From Desulfonatronospira thiodismutans ASO3-1 (GTDB lineage Bacteria > Desulfobacterota > Desulfovibrionia > Desulfovibrionales > Desulfonatronovibrionaceae): a stretch of 64,000 bases of DNA. Below the pieces are notes generated by a model that did no database searches, was not told where the DNA came from, and worked only from the letters and a program-made list of their open reading frames with translations. Shown here in pieces: positions 43,104-53,296 of this stretch. The stretch is taken from positions 636,263-700,262 of the forward strand of contig NZ_ACJN02000003.1 of NCBI RefSeq assembly GCF_000174435.1, given 5' to 3'. Position 1 is the first letter of the stretch. Each line of letters begins with the position of its first letter. The translations under genes were made by a program, and so were the position numbers.

Positions 43104-44486
43104 TTAGTTGTTCCCGGCCTTGAAAAACTCCGAATAGGCCAGATAAGCCGCGTAGACATCGGCCTTGCTCACGATCTCAAAAGGGCTGTGCATCCCCAGA
43201 ACCCCTGGGCCGAAATCTATAATATCCATGCCGTATACCGCCAGGAACTTGGCCACTGTGCCGCCTCCGCCCAGGTCCACCTTGCCGGTTTCAGCCATCT
43301 GCCAGGGTACGCCTGCCCTGTTGAGAATTGCCCGCAGCCAGCCGATGTATTCGGCGTGGGCATCATTGGCTCCCACCTTGCCCCTGTGTCCGGTGAATTT
43401 ACAAAAGACAGGACCGTGGCCTATGAGGGAGGCATTAAGCTTTTCATGCACATCCTGGTAATCCGGATCCATGGCCGCGTGCACATCAGCGGATACGGCC
43501 CGGGTGGCGGAATACATGGTCCTGGGACGGGTCGCAGGCTCCCAGTTCTCCAGAAGTTCTTCCAGGCAGTACTGCATGAACAGGGACCTGGCGCTGCTGG
43601 AGCCTTCGGAGCCGATCTCCTCCTTGTCCCAGAAAATGGCCACCCGGGTATACTGGGGCTCACCCTTCTGCAAAAAGGCCTCCATGCCGGTGAAGACGCA
43701 TACCCGGTCATCATGACCATATCCGCCGATAAGCCCCTGGTCCAGGCCTACGAACCTGGCCGGGCCTGCCGGAACCGCCTGCAGTTCTGCACTGTAGAGA
43801 TCCTCCTCCACAATACCGAACTTCTGGTTCAAAAGGTGCAGGACGTTTTTCTTGACCGCCTTTTTTTCCCCCTCTTCCCCGGAGTCTTTTGTGTCCCGGG
43901 AATAAGGCATATGACCTAGGACGACGTTCAGCTTCTCGGCCTCAAAGGCCTGGGACAGCTTCTTTTCAATCTGCTTCTGGGCCAGATGCGGCAGCAGGTC
44001 GGACACGGTGAACACCGGATCACTTTCTTTCTCGCCGATGTTTACGTCTATCCTGGTGCCGTCGGTCTTGATTATCACCCCGTGCAGGGCCAGGGGCCTG
44101 GCCAGCCACTGGTGCTTGCGAATGCCTCCGTAGTAATGGGTCTTGGCCAGGCTCACCTGGCACTCCTCGTAAACCGGTCTCTGCTTGAGATCCAGGCGCG
44201 GGGTATCAGCATGCGCCCCCAGCAGGCGCACTCCCTGGGCCAGGGGCTTTTTTCCCTTCCAGGCCAGAAAGATACTCTTGCCCTTGTGCACCTTGAAAAC
44301 CTTATCCGAACTCCAGTCCTCTGAAAAACCGCTTTCCACGGCTCTGGAGCGCACCCACTCCACGGTTTCGCGCTCTGTCTTGCACCGGCTGAGAAACTCC
44401 ACGTACCTGCGGGCCATTTTATCCATGGCCCCCCTGTGCTTCTTGCTCTTGTATACTTCCCAGCAGTTCCTGGTCTTGAACTCCAT
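43104..44486 (-). CDS. M18 family aminopeptidase
   Basis: 460 residues. Metal-binding and catalytic blocks of the M18 family are visible: LLGAHADTPRLDLKQRP, LIGGYGHDDRVCVFTGMEAF, IFWDKEEIGSEGSSSARS, SADVHAAMDPDYQDVHE and FGPGVLGMHSPFEIVSKADV. M18 enzymes are two-zinc cytosolic aminopeptidases that release N-terminal, often acidic or hydrophobic, residues. AGGGGA precedes the ATG. The gene lies between selA and selB with short gaps (23 and 36 bp). A functional link to selenoprotein synthesis is not obvious and may be simple co-transcription. Confidence 0.93.
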   Translation of the reverse strand: MEFKTRNCWEVYKSKKHRGAMDKMARRYVEFLSRCKTERETVEWVRSRAVESGFSEDWSSDKVFKVHKGKSIFLAWKGKKPLAQGVRLLGAHADTPRLDLKQRPVYEECQVSLAKTHYYGGIRKHQWLARPLALHGVIIKTDGTRIDVNIGEKESDPVFTVSDLLPHLAQKQIEKKLSQAFEAEKLNVVLGHMPYSRDTKDSGEEGEKKAVKKNVLHLLNQKFGIVEEDLYSAELQAVPAGPARFVGLDQGLIGGYGHDDRVCVFTGMEAFLQKGEPQYTRVAIFWDKEEIGSEGSSSARSLFMQYCLEELLENWEPATRPRTMYSATRAVSADVHAAMDPDYQDVHEKLNASLIGHGPVFCKFTGHRGKVGANDAHAEYIGWLRAILNRAGVPWQMAETGKVDLGGGGTVAKFLAVYGMDIIDFGPGVLGMHSPFEIVSKADVYAAYLAYSEFFKAGNN

Positions 44487-44522
44487 ATATTCCCCTGTAT
44501 TATCAGTTAATTGTCTTTACTC

Positions 44523-45920
44523 TCAAAGGATATCCTTGAGCACCGAAACCACCATCCCCATTTCAGAATCGTCAATGGTTCTGGGATCCAGGCAGAAAAA
44601 ATCTTCTTCAACCCGCCCCACCAGAGGTGGGTCGGTATTTAAAAGCCTGTTTCTCATGTCCTGGCAGCTCAATCCGGCAATCTTGATGCCCACAAGTGTT
44701 GTGGGCAGATCCTGCTCCGGAAAGGCCCCGCCGCCCACTCTTGACTGGGCCGGAAAAACTGCAAGTTCCATGTCCGCCTTGATATTTCTTCGGATGCGGT
44801 TTTTAAGCCTGCGGGCCTTTTGCAGCAGATCCTTTTCCCCGGCGGTTATCATGCGCAGGGTGGGGATTTTGCTTCTAGCCAGCTCCGGGTCCAAATACAT
44901 CCTGAGAGTAGACTCCAGGGCGGCCAGGGTCATCTTGTCTATGCGCAGGGCCCGGTTCATGGGATTTTTCTTTATAGGATCTATATATTTTTTTTCCCCC
45001 AGGATAATTCCGGCCTGGGGGCCGCCCAGAAGCTTATCCCCGCTGAAGGAGACCACCGAGACCCCGTCGCGGATTACCTGCTGCACAGTGGGCTCAGGCA
45101 TGAAGTTATAACCGTGGGCCTGAAAGTCAAAAAAATTGCCGCTGCCCATATCCTCTATGACCGGCAGATCATGCTCCCGGCCCAGCTGAACCAGCTCTTT
45201 GAGGGGGACTTCCTTGTAGAACCCGATAATGCGGTAATTGGAGGTGTGCACTTTCATGAGCGCCCCAGTGTCCGGGCCAATTGCCTGGCGGTAGTCCTTT
45301 AAGTGAGTACGGTTGGTGGCCCCCACCTCCCTTAAATGCGCGCCGGACTTGGCCATGACCTCCGGGATACGAAATGACCCGCCTATCTCCACCAGCTGGC
45401 TCCTGGAGACCACTACTTCCCTGCCCCTGGCCAGGGTGTCCAGCACCAGCAGGACTGCGGCAGCGTTGTTGTTCACCACCAGGCCGGCCTCGGCCCCGGA
45501 AATACGGCAGAGCAGGTCTTCCACGTGGGAATAGCGACTGCCTCTCTGGCCTGTATCTAAGGAAAATTCCAGGTTGGAATAGTGCCTGCATGCCTCGCTC
45601 ACGGAGGCAGCAGCCTCGTGGGTGAGAATGGAGCGGCCCAGGTTGGTATGGATAACCACCCCGGTGGCGTTTATGACCCGCCGGAAATGCGGCCTGGAAT
45701 GCGCCCTGAGGTAAGCCAGCAGCCTGGGCTGCAGTACACTGGCTTCCAGGTCGCTCTCCCGGGCTATGACCCCGGAGCGGATCTCCTCGCGGCACAGGTC
45801 CAGAAAGTCATTTACCAGGTCCCGGAGCATATTCCGGGGCAGTCCTGCCAGATCAGGGTCCTGGACCGCTCCGGCCAGGACCGAGTCCACCGAAGGCAGA
45901 CTGCGATAAAGCTTAGACAA
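44523..45920 (-). CDS. selA: L-seryl-tRNA(Sec) selenium transferase SelA
   Basis: 465 residues, family length. The PLP Lys lies in VSFSGDKLLGGPQAGIILG. Other blocks are INATGVVIHTNLGRSIL, YSNLEFSLDTGQRGSRYSHV, GLVVNNNAAAVLLVL and VIEDMGSGNFFDF. It converts seryl-tRNA(Sec) to selenocysteinyl-tRNA(Sec) with selenophosphate. The start is TTG, seven bases after a perfect AGGAGG, giving MSKLYRSLPSVDSVL. No ATG gives a better start. A 9-bp repeat array (T2) lies 30 bp upstream, between selA and folC, so transcription may begin within or before that array. Confidence 0.95.
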   Translation of the reverse strand: MSKLYRSLPSVDSVLAGAVQDPDLAGLPRNMLRDLVNDFLDLCREEIRSGVIARESDLEASVLQPRLLAYLRAHSRPHFRRVINATGVVIHTNLGRSILTHEAAASVSEACRHYSNLEFSLDTGQRGSRYSHVEDLLCRISGAEAGLVVNNNAAAVLLVLDTLARGREVVVSRSQLVEIGGSFRIPEVMAKSGAHLREVGATNRTHLKDYRQAIGPDTGALMKVHTSNYRIIGFYKEVPLKELVQLGREHDLPVIEDMGSGNFFDFQAHGYNFMPEPTVQQVIRDGVSVVSFSGDKLLGGPQAGIILGEKKYIDPIKKNPMNRALRIDKMTLAALESTLRMYLDPELARSKIPTLRMITAGEKDLLQKARRLKNRIRRNIKADMELAVFPAQSRVGGGAFPEQDLPTTLVGIKIAGLSCQDMRNRLLNTDPPLVGRVEEDFFCLDPRTIDDSEMGMVVSVLKDIL

Positions 45921-45950
45921 GTTTTCCTCCTGTAATTGCAGTAGTACTTC

Positions 45951-46004
45951 GTGTCTGACAGGTCGGACGTGTCTGACCTGTCTGACCTGTCAGACCTGTC
46001 AGAA
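45951..46004. repeat. 9-bp tandem repeat array T2 (TCNGACCTG)
   Basis: About six units of GTCTGACCT/GTCAGACCT with the inverted word CTGACAGGTCGGACGTG at the left side. The array supplies the folC stop codon: the minus-strand TGA at 45999-46001 comes from a TCAGA repeat word. Related to T1 and T3. Confidence 0.85.
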
Positions 46005-47285
46005 CAGTGCGATCCCTTTCTTTTTCATCCACTCCGGAAAAAGCCTGTACACATGTCCCAGCAGGTACAAAGAGCCGCACACCAGCACCGGGTCGTCCCC
46101 CGGAGCAAGGCCCTTCAAGAACCCCTCCAGATCATCCAGGGGCTTTGCCCCGTCACCCATCATGCTCAAAAGCTCCTGCCTGTCCATGCTCCTGGGACCA
46201 GAACCCATGTCCGGCACCAGCACCCTGGCCGGGTAAAAGCGCCTGAGCATCTGCAGCATGGGCTCTATCTCCTTGTCGCTCAGACAGGTAAAAACAATAT
46301 GACCGGGTCTTATGGCCAGGCCCCCAAGAAAGGAATGCACCCGGTCCATGGCACCGGGATTGTGCGCCCCGTCCAGAATAATCAGTGGGTCCCTGCTTAC
46401 CACGTGCATCCTTCCCGGCAGAAATGTATCCTGCAGGGCCTGCAGGCACTTCTGCGGATCCATCTTCAGGTCAAACCTTCTTGAGAGTATCCGCCAGGCC
46501 ACAAGAGCGGTCTCTGCATTCTGCAGCTGGTAATCCCCATGGATACCCGGCACGTCCGTGCCCACAAAAAAATCCGGCTCCCCGGTAAAATAAGTACCTG
46601 CATCTTTTTGTACAAAAAAGTCCTGCACCCGGTAAAGGCTGCTTCCGACCCCGGAGGCTGTACTCTGCACAGTTTCCGCTGCCTGAGGATAATTCTGCCG
46701 GGCCAGGACCACCGTGGAGTCCGCACGCACGGCCATGGCCTTGTCCCGGGCTATCTCTTCAATGGTCTCTCCCAGAATGCTGGTATGGTCCATGTCTATG
46801 CAGGTATAGACCTGCAGTCCTGCTTCCAGGGTGGTGGTGGCGTCATACCTGCCTCCCAGGCCGGCCTCCATGACACCAAGGTCCACCCCGGCGTCACGGA
46901 ACATGAGCACCGCCGCCAGGGTCAAAAACTCAAAATACGTTAGTTCCAGATCTCCGCAGGACCCATCCAACAGGTTGGCCGCCTTGAGCCAGGCCTTGTC
47001 CGGTAGCTTTTTACCGTTTACCAGTGCCCTCTCCTTGACGCTTACCAGGTGCGGAGAAGTAAAGATGCCTGTTTTAAGTCCATGCATCCGGGCCAGGCTT
47101 TCCAGGTAGGAAGCGGTGGATCCTTTGCCGTTGGTGCCTATGATCTGTACCAGGTATGGCTCCCCCGGCCTGAAATCCACCCTTTGCAGGGCCTTTTGCA
47201 TCCTTTCCAGGCCAAGCTCCATGCGAAAAAGCCCCAGGTGATCCAGATATTCCTGCAACACACTAAAATCATTAAATTTATACAT
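45999..47285 (-). CDS. folC: folylpolyglutamate synthase / dihydrofolate synthase
   Basis: 428 residues. The ATP loop is VQIIGTNGKGSTASYLESLA. Further Mur-ligase type blocks are TSPHLVSVKERALVNG, GVMEAGLGGRYDATTTLEAG, DMDHTSILGETIEEIARDKA, LPGRMHVVSRDPLIILDGAH and NPGAM. It adds glutamate residues to folates and may also make dihydrofolate. The ribosome site at the ATG is weak. The last codons and stop run into repeat array T2, which suggests that the 3' end was reshaped by the repeat. It is divergent from the malic enzyme gene, and the 195-bp gap carries both promoters. Confidence 0.94.
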   Translation of the reverse strand: MYKFNDFSVLQEYLDHLGLFRMELGLERMQKALQRVDFRPGEPYLVQIIGTNGKGSTASYLESLARMHGLKTGIFTSPHLVSVKERALVNGKKLPDKAWLKAANLLDGSCGDLELTYFEFLTLAAVLMFRDAGVDLGVMEAGLGGRYDATTTLEAGLQVYTCIDMDHTSILGETIEEIARDKAMAVRADSTVVLARQNYPQAAETVQSTASGVGSSLYRVQDFFVQKDAGTYFTGEPDFFVGTDVPGIHGDYQLQNAETALVAWRILSRRFDLKMDPQKCLQALQDTFLPGRMHVVSRDPLIILDGAHNPGAMDRVHSFLGGLAIRPGHIVFTCLSDKEIEPMLQMLRRFYPARVLVPDMGSGPRSMDRQELLSMMGDGAKPLDDLEGFLKGLAPGDDPVLVCGSLYLLGHVYRLFPEWMKKKGIALF

Positions 47286-47424
47286 TTTGGCTTAAATATC
47301 TGCTTGATAAGAAAAAATAATTGGCATAGAATAATCAGTTTGTGGCCGAAACCAGTAAGACTGCTGAATACGAAACATAATATTTGTCAACATCAAAACC
47401 ATGCCGGCGGAAATCAAAAAAATT

Positions 47425-47441
47425 TTACAGGCTGCCTGTAA
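47425..47441. promoter_or_regulatory. 17-bp palindrome upstream of malic enzyme
   Basis: TTACAGGC-T-GCCTGTAA, perfect 8-bp arms, 40 bp upstream of the malic enzyme ATG. This is an operator candidate. No matching regulator can be named, and it could be chance in A+T-rich DNA. Confidence 0.35.
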
Positions 47442-47480
47442 TAATACTTTCACCTTCCACTGGTCAAAAAAGGTAAAATA

Positions 47481-48800
<1,320 letters not shown>

Positions 48801-48824
48801 CCTTATAACAAGATTAATACCTCC

Positions 48825-49178
48825 ATGCACGAAATGTCCATAGCCCAGAACCTGATCCGCATAGTGGAGCAGGAAATGGCTCAAAACGACGCCCGCAGGC
48901 TTTTGCGGGTAAAAATATCCTACGGACGCATCTCGGCCATTGTTCCCGAGGCCCTGCAGACCGCCTTTCAGGCCCTGACCAGTCAGACTCCTCTGGAGGG
49001 AGCTGTCCTGGAAACCAGGGAAGTGCCCCTGAAAGTCCGCTGCCGGGAATGCGCAGCCGAGTTTTCTCCTCAGGACCGGGATATGCTTATCATGACCTGC
49101 ACCAGCTGCGGAGCCGAATTCGGGCATGAAGTCATCTCCGGCAAGGAGCTTCTGGTTGAGGAAATGGAAGTTGAATAA
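48825..49178 (+). CDS. hypA: hydrogenase nickel incorporation protein HypA
   Basis: 117 residues starting MHEMSIAQNLIRIVEQ, where the His at position 2 is the conserved nickel ligand. The zinc ribbon is CRECAAEF ... CTSCGAEFGHEVISGKELL. HypA delivers nickel with HypB to [NiFe] hydrogenase precursors. The ribosome site is weak, but the start is fixed by the MHEMS motif. hypB follows 19 bp downstream. The remaining hyp genes (CDEF) and hydrogenase subunits are not in the window. Confidence 0.96.
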   Translation: MHEMSIAQNLIRIVEQEMAQNDARRLLRVKISYGRISAIVPEALQTAFQALTSQTPLEGAVLETREVPLKVRCRECAAEFSPQDRDMLIMTCTSCGAEFGHEVISGKELLVEEMEVE

Positions 49179-49197
49179 TCAAAACCGGGGAAAATAA

Positions 49198-49860
49198 ATG
49201 CAGATAAAAGTACTGCGCAATATACTGGAGGCCAACGACCGCATTTCAGACCAGCTGCGGGAAATGTTCAGGCAAAAGGGCATCCTGGTCATCAATCTCA
49301 TGAGTTCACCCGGTGCCGGCAAGACCTCCCTGCTGGAAAAGACCCTGGACCAGTTAAGAGACGAGTTCAGCATGGCGGTTATAGAGGGTGATCTTCAGAC
49401 CAGCAACGATGCCGAAAGAATAGCCGCCACCGGGGCCCAGGTGCTGCAGATCAACACCGAGGGCGGCTGCCACTTAGACAGTTCCATGGTCCAGGAGGCC
49501 GCAGGTAAAATGGACCTGGACCAGACCGACATCCTGTTTGTGGAAAACGTGGGCAACCTGGTCTGCCCGGCTGAATTTTCCGTGGGCGAGGATTTCAAGG
49601 TGACCATCCTTAGCGTGGTGGAAGGCGATGACAAACCGGAAAAGTATCCCCTCATCTTCGCCGAATCCAGGGTGCTGCTTCTAAACAAGACCGACCTGCT
49701 GCCTTACGTGGATTTTGACATGGACAAGGCTTCGGGGTTTGCCAGAAACATAAATAAAAACATAGAAATTTTCCCCCTCTCGGCCAGAACCGGGGAAGGA
49801 CTTGAGCCCTGGCACGAATGGCTTAGAAAAGAGGTGCACAGGAAAAAAAAGGGCAACTAA
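49198..49860 (+). CDS. hypB: hydrogenase maturation GTPase HypB
   Basis: 220 residues. GTPase motifs: Walker A SSPGAGKTSLLEKTL, switch region EGDLQTSNDAERIAATGAQV, the metal-site segment INTEGGCHLDSSMV, DILFVENVGNLVCPAEFSVG and NKTDLLPYV. An N-terminal His-rich nickel-storage tail, present in some HypB, is missing here. It works with HypA in nickel insertion. GGGGA precedes the ATG. It is followed by the Mrp ATPase gene after 48 bp. Confidence 0.96.
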   Translation: MQIKVLRNILEANDRISDQLREMFRQKGILVINLMSSPGAGKTSLLEKTLDQLRDEFSMAVIEGDLQTSNDAERIAATGAQVLQINTEGGCHLDSSMVQEAAGKMDLDQTDILFVENVGNLVCPAEFSVGEDFKVTILSVVEGDDKPEKYPLIFAESRVLLLNKTDLLPYVDFDMDKASGFARNINKNIEIFPLSARTGEGLEPWHEWLRKEVHRKKKGN

Positions 49861-49908
49861 AACCCATAAAAATATCCGCCCCAAAAGGGGCATTCCACGG
49901 AGGATAAT

Positions 49909-50790
49909 ATGAAGGACCTGAAAATGGCGCCCACATGTCCCGGCGCTCAAGATAAGCAGAAAGAAAAACAGGACAAAGATGCCAAACTGCGCAGCCGCAT
50001 GGACAGGATCAGTAAAAAACTGGTGGTCATGAGCGGCAAGGGCGGCGTGGGCAAAAGTACAGTAGCCGCCAATATGGCCGTGGGGCTTAGCCTGCAGGGC
50101 TACCGGGTGGGTCTTCTGGACCTGGATGTACACGGACCGAGCATCCCCAGGCTGTTAAGCCTCACCGGGGAGAAGCCCCACATGGACAAGGATTTCATGG
50201 AACCCGTCCCCTGGAGCAGGAACCTGTGGGTCATGTCCCTGGGCTTTTTACTGCCCAGCAACCAGGATGCGGTCATCTGGCGCGGTCCGGTCAAGATGGG
50301 CCTTATCCGGCAGTTTCTGCAGGACGTGGCCTGGGGTGAGCTGGACTATCTCGTAGTGGACTGCCCTCCCGGAACCGGGGACGAGCCCATGACCGTTCTG
50401 CAGCTTCTGGGAGAAGGAACCGGGGCGGTCATCGTCACCACCCCCCAGGCGGTGGCCGTGGACGACGTTCGCCGCTCAGTAAGCTTCTGCCGGGACATGG
50501 ATACTCCTGTTGCCGGCATAGTGGAAAACATGAGCGGATACGTATGCCACAGCTGCAACGAACACCTGGATATCTTCACCTCAGGGGGAGGCGAGAGCCT
50601 GGCCCGGGAAATGAATGTCCCCTTCCTGGGACGCATCCCCATAGACCCGGAAATAGTTCGTTCCGGAGACGAAGGCTATATTTACGTCAAGACCCACCCC
50701 CAGAGTCCGGCGGCCCTGATCATCAGTTCCATGCTTGAAAGTGTGACAGCTGACAACAGAAAAGACGCAGAAGCAACGGAGGCCATATGA
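49909..50790 (+). CDS. Mrp/NBP35 family P-loop ATPase (iron-sulfur carrier)
   Basis: 293 residues. The deviant Walker A is VVMSGKGGVGKSTVAANMAV. GLLDLDVHGPSIPRLL, VVDCPPGTGDEPMTV, and the C-terminal CxxC pair (YVCHSCNEHLDIF) that holds a bridging [4Fe-4S] cluster are all present. Members assemble or carry Fe-S clusters to target apoproteins. The N-terminal 40 residues are hydrophilic with one Cys (APTCPGAQDK), as in the NBP35-like type of sulfate reducers. GGAGG precedes the ATG. Position after hypB suggests a role in maturation of metalloenzymes (inference). Confidence 0.94.
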   Translation: MKDLKMAPTCPGAQDKQKEKQDKDAKLRSRMDRISKKLVVMSGKGGVGKSTVAANMAVGLSLQGYRVGLLDLDVHGPSIPRLLSLTGEKPHMDKDFMEPVPWSRNLWVMSLGFLLPSNQDAVIWRGPVKMGLIRQFLQDVAWGELDYLVVDCPPGTGDEPMTVLQLLGEGTGAVIVTTPQAVAVDDVRRSVSFCRDMDTPVAGIVENMSGYVCHSCNEHLDIFTSGGGESLAREMNVPFLGRIPIDPEIVRSGDEGYIYVKTHPQSPAALIISSMLESVTADNRKDAEATEAI

Positions 50791-51455
50791 CAGATCCCGG
50801 CAACAGGAAGGGATTTCTGGACAGGCTCATGAGCGAGGCGGACGAAACCGCCCATCCCCTGCTGCAAAAGATCCAGGAATACCAGAAAATGATCCTCACG
50901 GTGGTTGTGGCCGTGGTAATAGGTGCGGCCTCCTATTCCGGGTACACCTTTTTTACCGAGAGGGCCCAGCAACAGGCCCAGGAAGAAATGAATGAAATAC
51001 TGGCCATGCAGGACCAGGAGGAAAGAATACAGGCCCTGGAGAAATTTCTGGAGGACGCACCCGGTGCCATGCAGGGGGGGGCTCTATTCGAGCTTACCCG
51101 TATCTACATGGACACGGGCAAATACCAGGAGGCCGCCGATGCCTTCAGCCGCCTGGAGAAAAAGGACGATTCCCTTCAGCCCCTGGCCCTTCTGGGCCGG
51201 GCCAAGGCTTATGAACTCATGCAGGACTATGCCAGGGCTCTGGAGATCCTGCAGGAGGCCGGGGACGAGTTTCCCAGGGAGTTTATAAACCAGTACCACA
51301 CCCAGAAGGCCTTTGTGGCTGAACAGGCAGGGGATTATCAGCAGGCCCTGGAGTCATACCAGAGCCTTAAAGAGCTGGCCCACGGAGCAGATGATGGATT
51401 TATCCGCTACAAGATAGACAGCTTGCGTAAAAAGACAGAACAACAAGGGAGCTAA
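50787..51455 (+). CDS. membrane-anchored TPR protein (YfgM-like)
   Basis: 222 residues. One membrane segment at about 35-55 (MILTVVVAVVIGAASYSGYT) follows a 34-residue cytoplasmic tail. The rest is a helical periplasmic part with tetratricopeptide-like repeats (ALFELTRIYMDTGKYQEAAD, then LGRAKAYELMQDYARALEIL, and FVAEQAGDYQQALESYQSLK). The layout resembles YfgM/BamD-like ancillary TPR proteins that act in periplasmic chaperone networks, but no specific role can be read. Its ATG overlaps the stop of the Mrp gene (ATGA), so translation is coupled. iorA starts 5 bp after its stop. Confidence 0.82.
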   Translation: MTDPGNRKGFLDRLMSEADETAHPLLQKIQEYQKMILTVVVAVVIGAASYSGYTFFTERAQQQAQEEMNEILAMQDQEERIQALEKFLEDAPGAMQGGALFELTRIYMDTGKYQEAADAFSRLEKKDDSLQPLALLGRAKAYELMQDYARALEILQEAGDEFPREFINQYHTQKAFVAEQAGDYQQALESYQSLKELAHGADDGFIRYKIDSLRKKTEQQGS

Positions 51456-51460
51456 GACTG

Positions 51461-53293
51461 ATGAATCTTTTAGATCCAAAATCCGGGGCCAGGGAGTTGC
51501 TCCTGGGCAACGAGGCCATCGTCCGCGGTGCATTAGAAGCCGGAGTGGGATTTATTTCCTGCTACCCGGGCACCCCTTCCTCGGAAGTTCCGGACACCTT
51601 TTTCCGCCTTTCAGACAGAGGAGATTATTACTTTGAGTACTCCATCAACGAGAAAGTGGCCATGGAGGTCGCCGGAGGTGCTGCCCTGGGAGGCGTCCCC
51701 ACCCTGGTGACCATGAAGCATGTAGGCGTCAACGTTGCTGCAGACCCCTTGATGACCCTGGCCTACATCGGCACTCCAGGGGGCTTAGTCATCCTGTGCG
51801 CCGATGATCCAGGGTGTCATTCCAGCCAGAACGAACAGGACAACCGCTATTATGTGCGCCTGGCCGGTCTGCCCTGCTTTGAGCCGGCCACTGCCCAGGA
51901 ATGCAAGGACATGACCCGGGAGGCCTTTGAGCTTTCAGTTAGATGGCAGCAGCCCATCATGCTGCGCACCACCACCAGGATCAACCACATGCGCGGTCCC
52001 GTGACCTTCGGAGAACTTCCGCCGGCAAAAATCAGCGGAGAGTTCGTCAAGAACCCCCAGCGTTTCGTATCGGTCCCGGCAGTGGGCAGGGCCAGGCACA
52101 AGGCCCTTCTAACCAACCTGGAAAAAATACGCCCGGAGATAAATTCCTCCCCCTGGAACCGTGTTTACGGCCAGGGCAATGACGGGGTCATAGTTTCCGG
52201 GGTCAGCAGGGCCTATCTCTCGGACGTACTAAAGCTTTACCCGGACCTGAAGGTAAAAGTCCTGGAACTGGGTCTGGGATATCCTTTCCCGCAGGACCTG
52301 GTTGCGGATTTTGTGCAAAGCGTGGACAGGGTCCTGGTCCTGGAAGAACTGGAACCCATCCTGGAAAACGAGGTCCGGCTGGTCTGCCAGAAACGCGGAC
52401 TGAGCACCCATGTTCAGGGCAAGGACCAGGATCTGCCCCTGTTTGATGAATACTCCACCTCCGGGGTCACTGCCGCCCTGCACCGCTTCCTGGGGCGCGA
52501 TGTGCCGGACCAGCAAATATGCAGCATTGAGCAGGAAAAACTGCCCGCCCGGCCGCCCAATCTGTGCGCCGGCTGCTCGCACCGCTCGGTATATGTCCGG
52601 GTGCGCAAAATTTTCGGTGATGACGCTGTATACTCCTCGGATATCGGCTGTTATACTCTGGGCATGCTCCCGCCCCTGAAGGCCGCGGATTTTCTTTTGT
52701 GCATGGGCTCGTCGGTATCCTCTGGATGCGGCATGTCCAGGGCCGTAAAAAATCCGGTGGTGGCCTTCATCGGCGACTCCACCTTCTTTCATTCCGGAAT
52801 TACCGGCCTGGCCAACGCGGTCTACAACCAGCACGATCTTCTGCTGGTTATCCTGGACAACAGGACCACGGCCATGACCGGGCACCAGCCCCATCCGGGA
52901 GTGGACCAGTCCCTGTACAACAAAAAGCCCGGACACCTGGACATTGAACCATTAGTCAAGGCCTGCGGAGTGGAACAGGTGAAAAAGGTCAAGGCCCTGA
53001 ACCAGAAAGCCCTGGACCAGGCCTTAAACGAGATGAAGGACGCCCCGGGTGTCCGGGTGCTCATTGCTGAAGAGCCCTGCCCCCTGTACGCCCGCAGGGT
53101 ACTGGGACAGAAAAGGACCCAGAAGGCAAAGGTGGCTGTATCCGACGAATCCAGCCTTGAATGCCTGCACACCCTGGCCTGCCCCGCCTTTTACCTGGAA
53201 GGAGAAGAGGTCCGCATAAGTCCTGTACACTGTGCCGGCTGCATGGTCTGTGTCCAGCTCAGCAGCAGTATCAAACCCGAGAGCAGGAGTTAA
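51461..53293 (+). CDS. iorA: indolepyruvate:ferredoxin oxidoreductase, alpha subunit, with reduced Fe-S region
   Basis: 610 residues. Pyrimidine-binding part (LLGNEAIVRGALEAGVGFIS, CYPGTPSSEVPDTFF) and TPP-binding part (CAGCSHRSVYVRV, AFIGDSTFFHSGITGLANAV, ILDNRTTAMTGHQPHPG) are complete. The enzyme decarboxylates aryl-pyruvates to aryl-acetyl-CoA and reduces ferredoxin. At the C-terminus, where the family carries two 4Fe-4S motifs, only CLHTLACP and HCAGCMVCVQLSSSIKPE remain. The final Cys-Pro is missing, so at most one full cluster seems possible. iorB follows after 3 bp. GGGAG precedes the ATG. Confidence 0.95.
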   Translation: MNLLDPKSGARELLLGNEAIVRGALEAGVGFISCYPGTPSSEVPDTFFRLSDRGDYYFEYSINEKVAMEVAGGAALGGVPTLVTMKHVGVNVAADPLMTLAYIGTPGGLVILCADDPGCHSSQNEQDNRYYVRLAGLPCFEPATAQECKDMTREAFELSVRWQQPIMLRTTTRINHMRGPVTFGELPPAKISGEFVKNPQRFVSVPAVGRARHKALLTNLEKIRPEINSSPWNRVYGQGNDGVIVSGVSRAYLSDVLKLYPDLKVKVLELGLGYPFPQDLVADFVQSVDRVLVLEELEPILENEVRLVCQKRGLSTHVQGKDQDLPLFDEYSTSGVTAALHRFLGRDVPDQQICSIEQEKLPARPPNLCAGCSHRSVYVRVRKIFGDDAVYSSDIGCYTLGMLPPLKAADFLLCMGSSVSSGCGMSRAVKNPVVAFIGDSTFFHSGITGLANAVYNQHDLLLVILDNRTTAMTGHQPHPGVDQSLYNKKPGHLDIEPLVKACGVEQVKKVKALNQKALDQALNEMKDAPGVRVLIAEEPCPLYARRVLGQKRTQKAKVAVSDESSLECLHTLACPAFYLEGEEVRISPVHCAGCMVCVQLSSSIKPESRS

Positions 53294-53296
53294 ACC

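Noticed and set aside
41173-45920. A tRNA-Sec gene or UGA-containing selenoprotein near selA/selB
   Set aside because: No tRNA-like sequence was recognised, and no gene here shows an in-frame TGA within a conserved selenoprotein motif.
47286-47480. Sigma-54 promoter TTGGCATAGAATAATC before malic enzyme
   Set aside because: The -12 GC is missing at the needed spacing; only the GG half fits.
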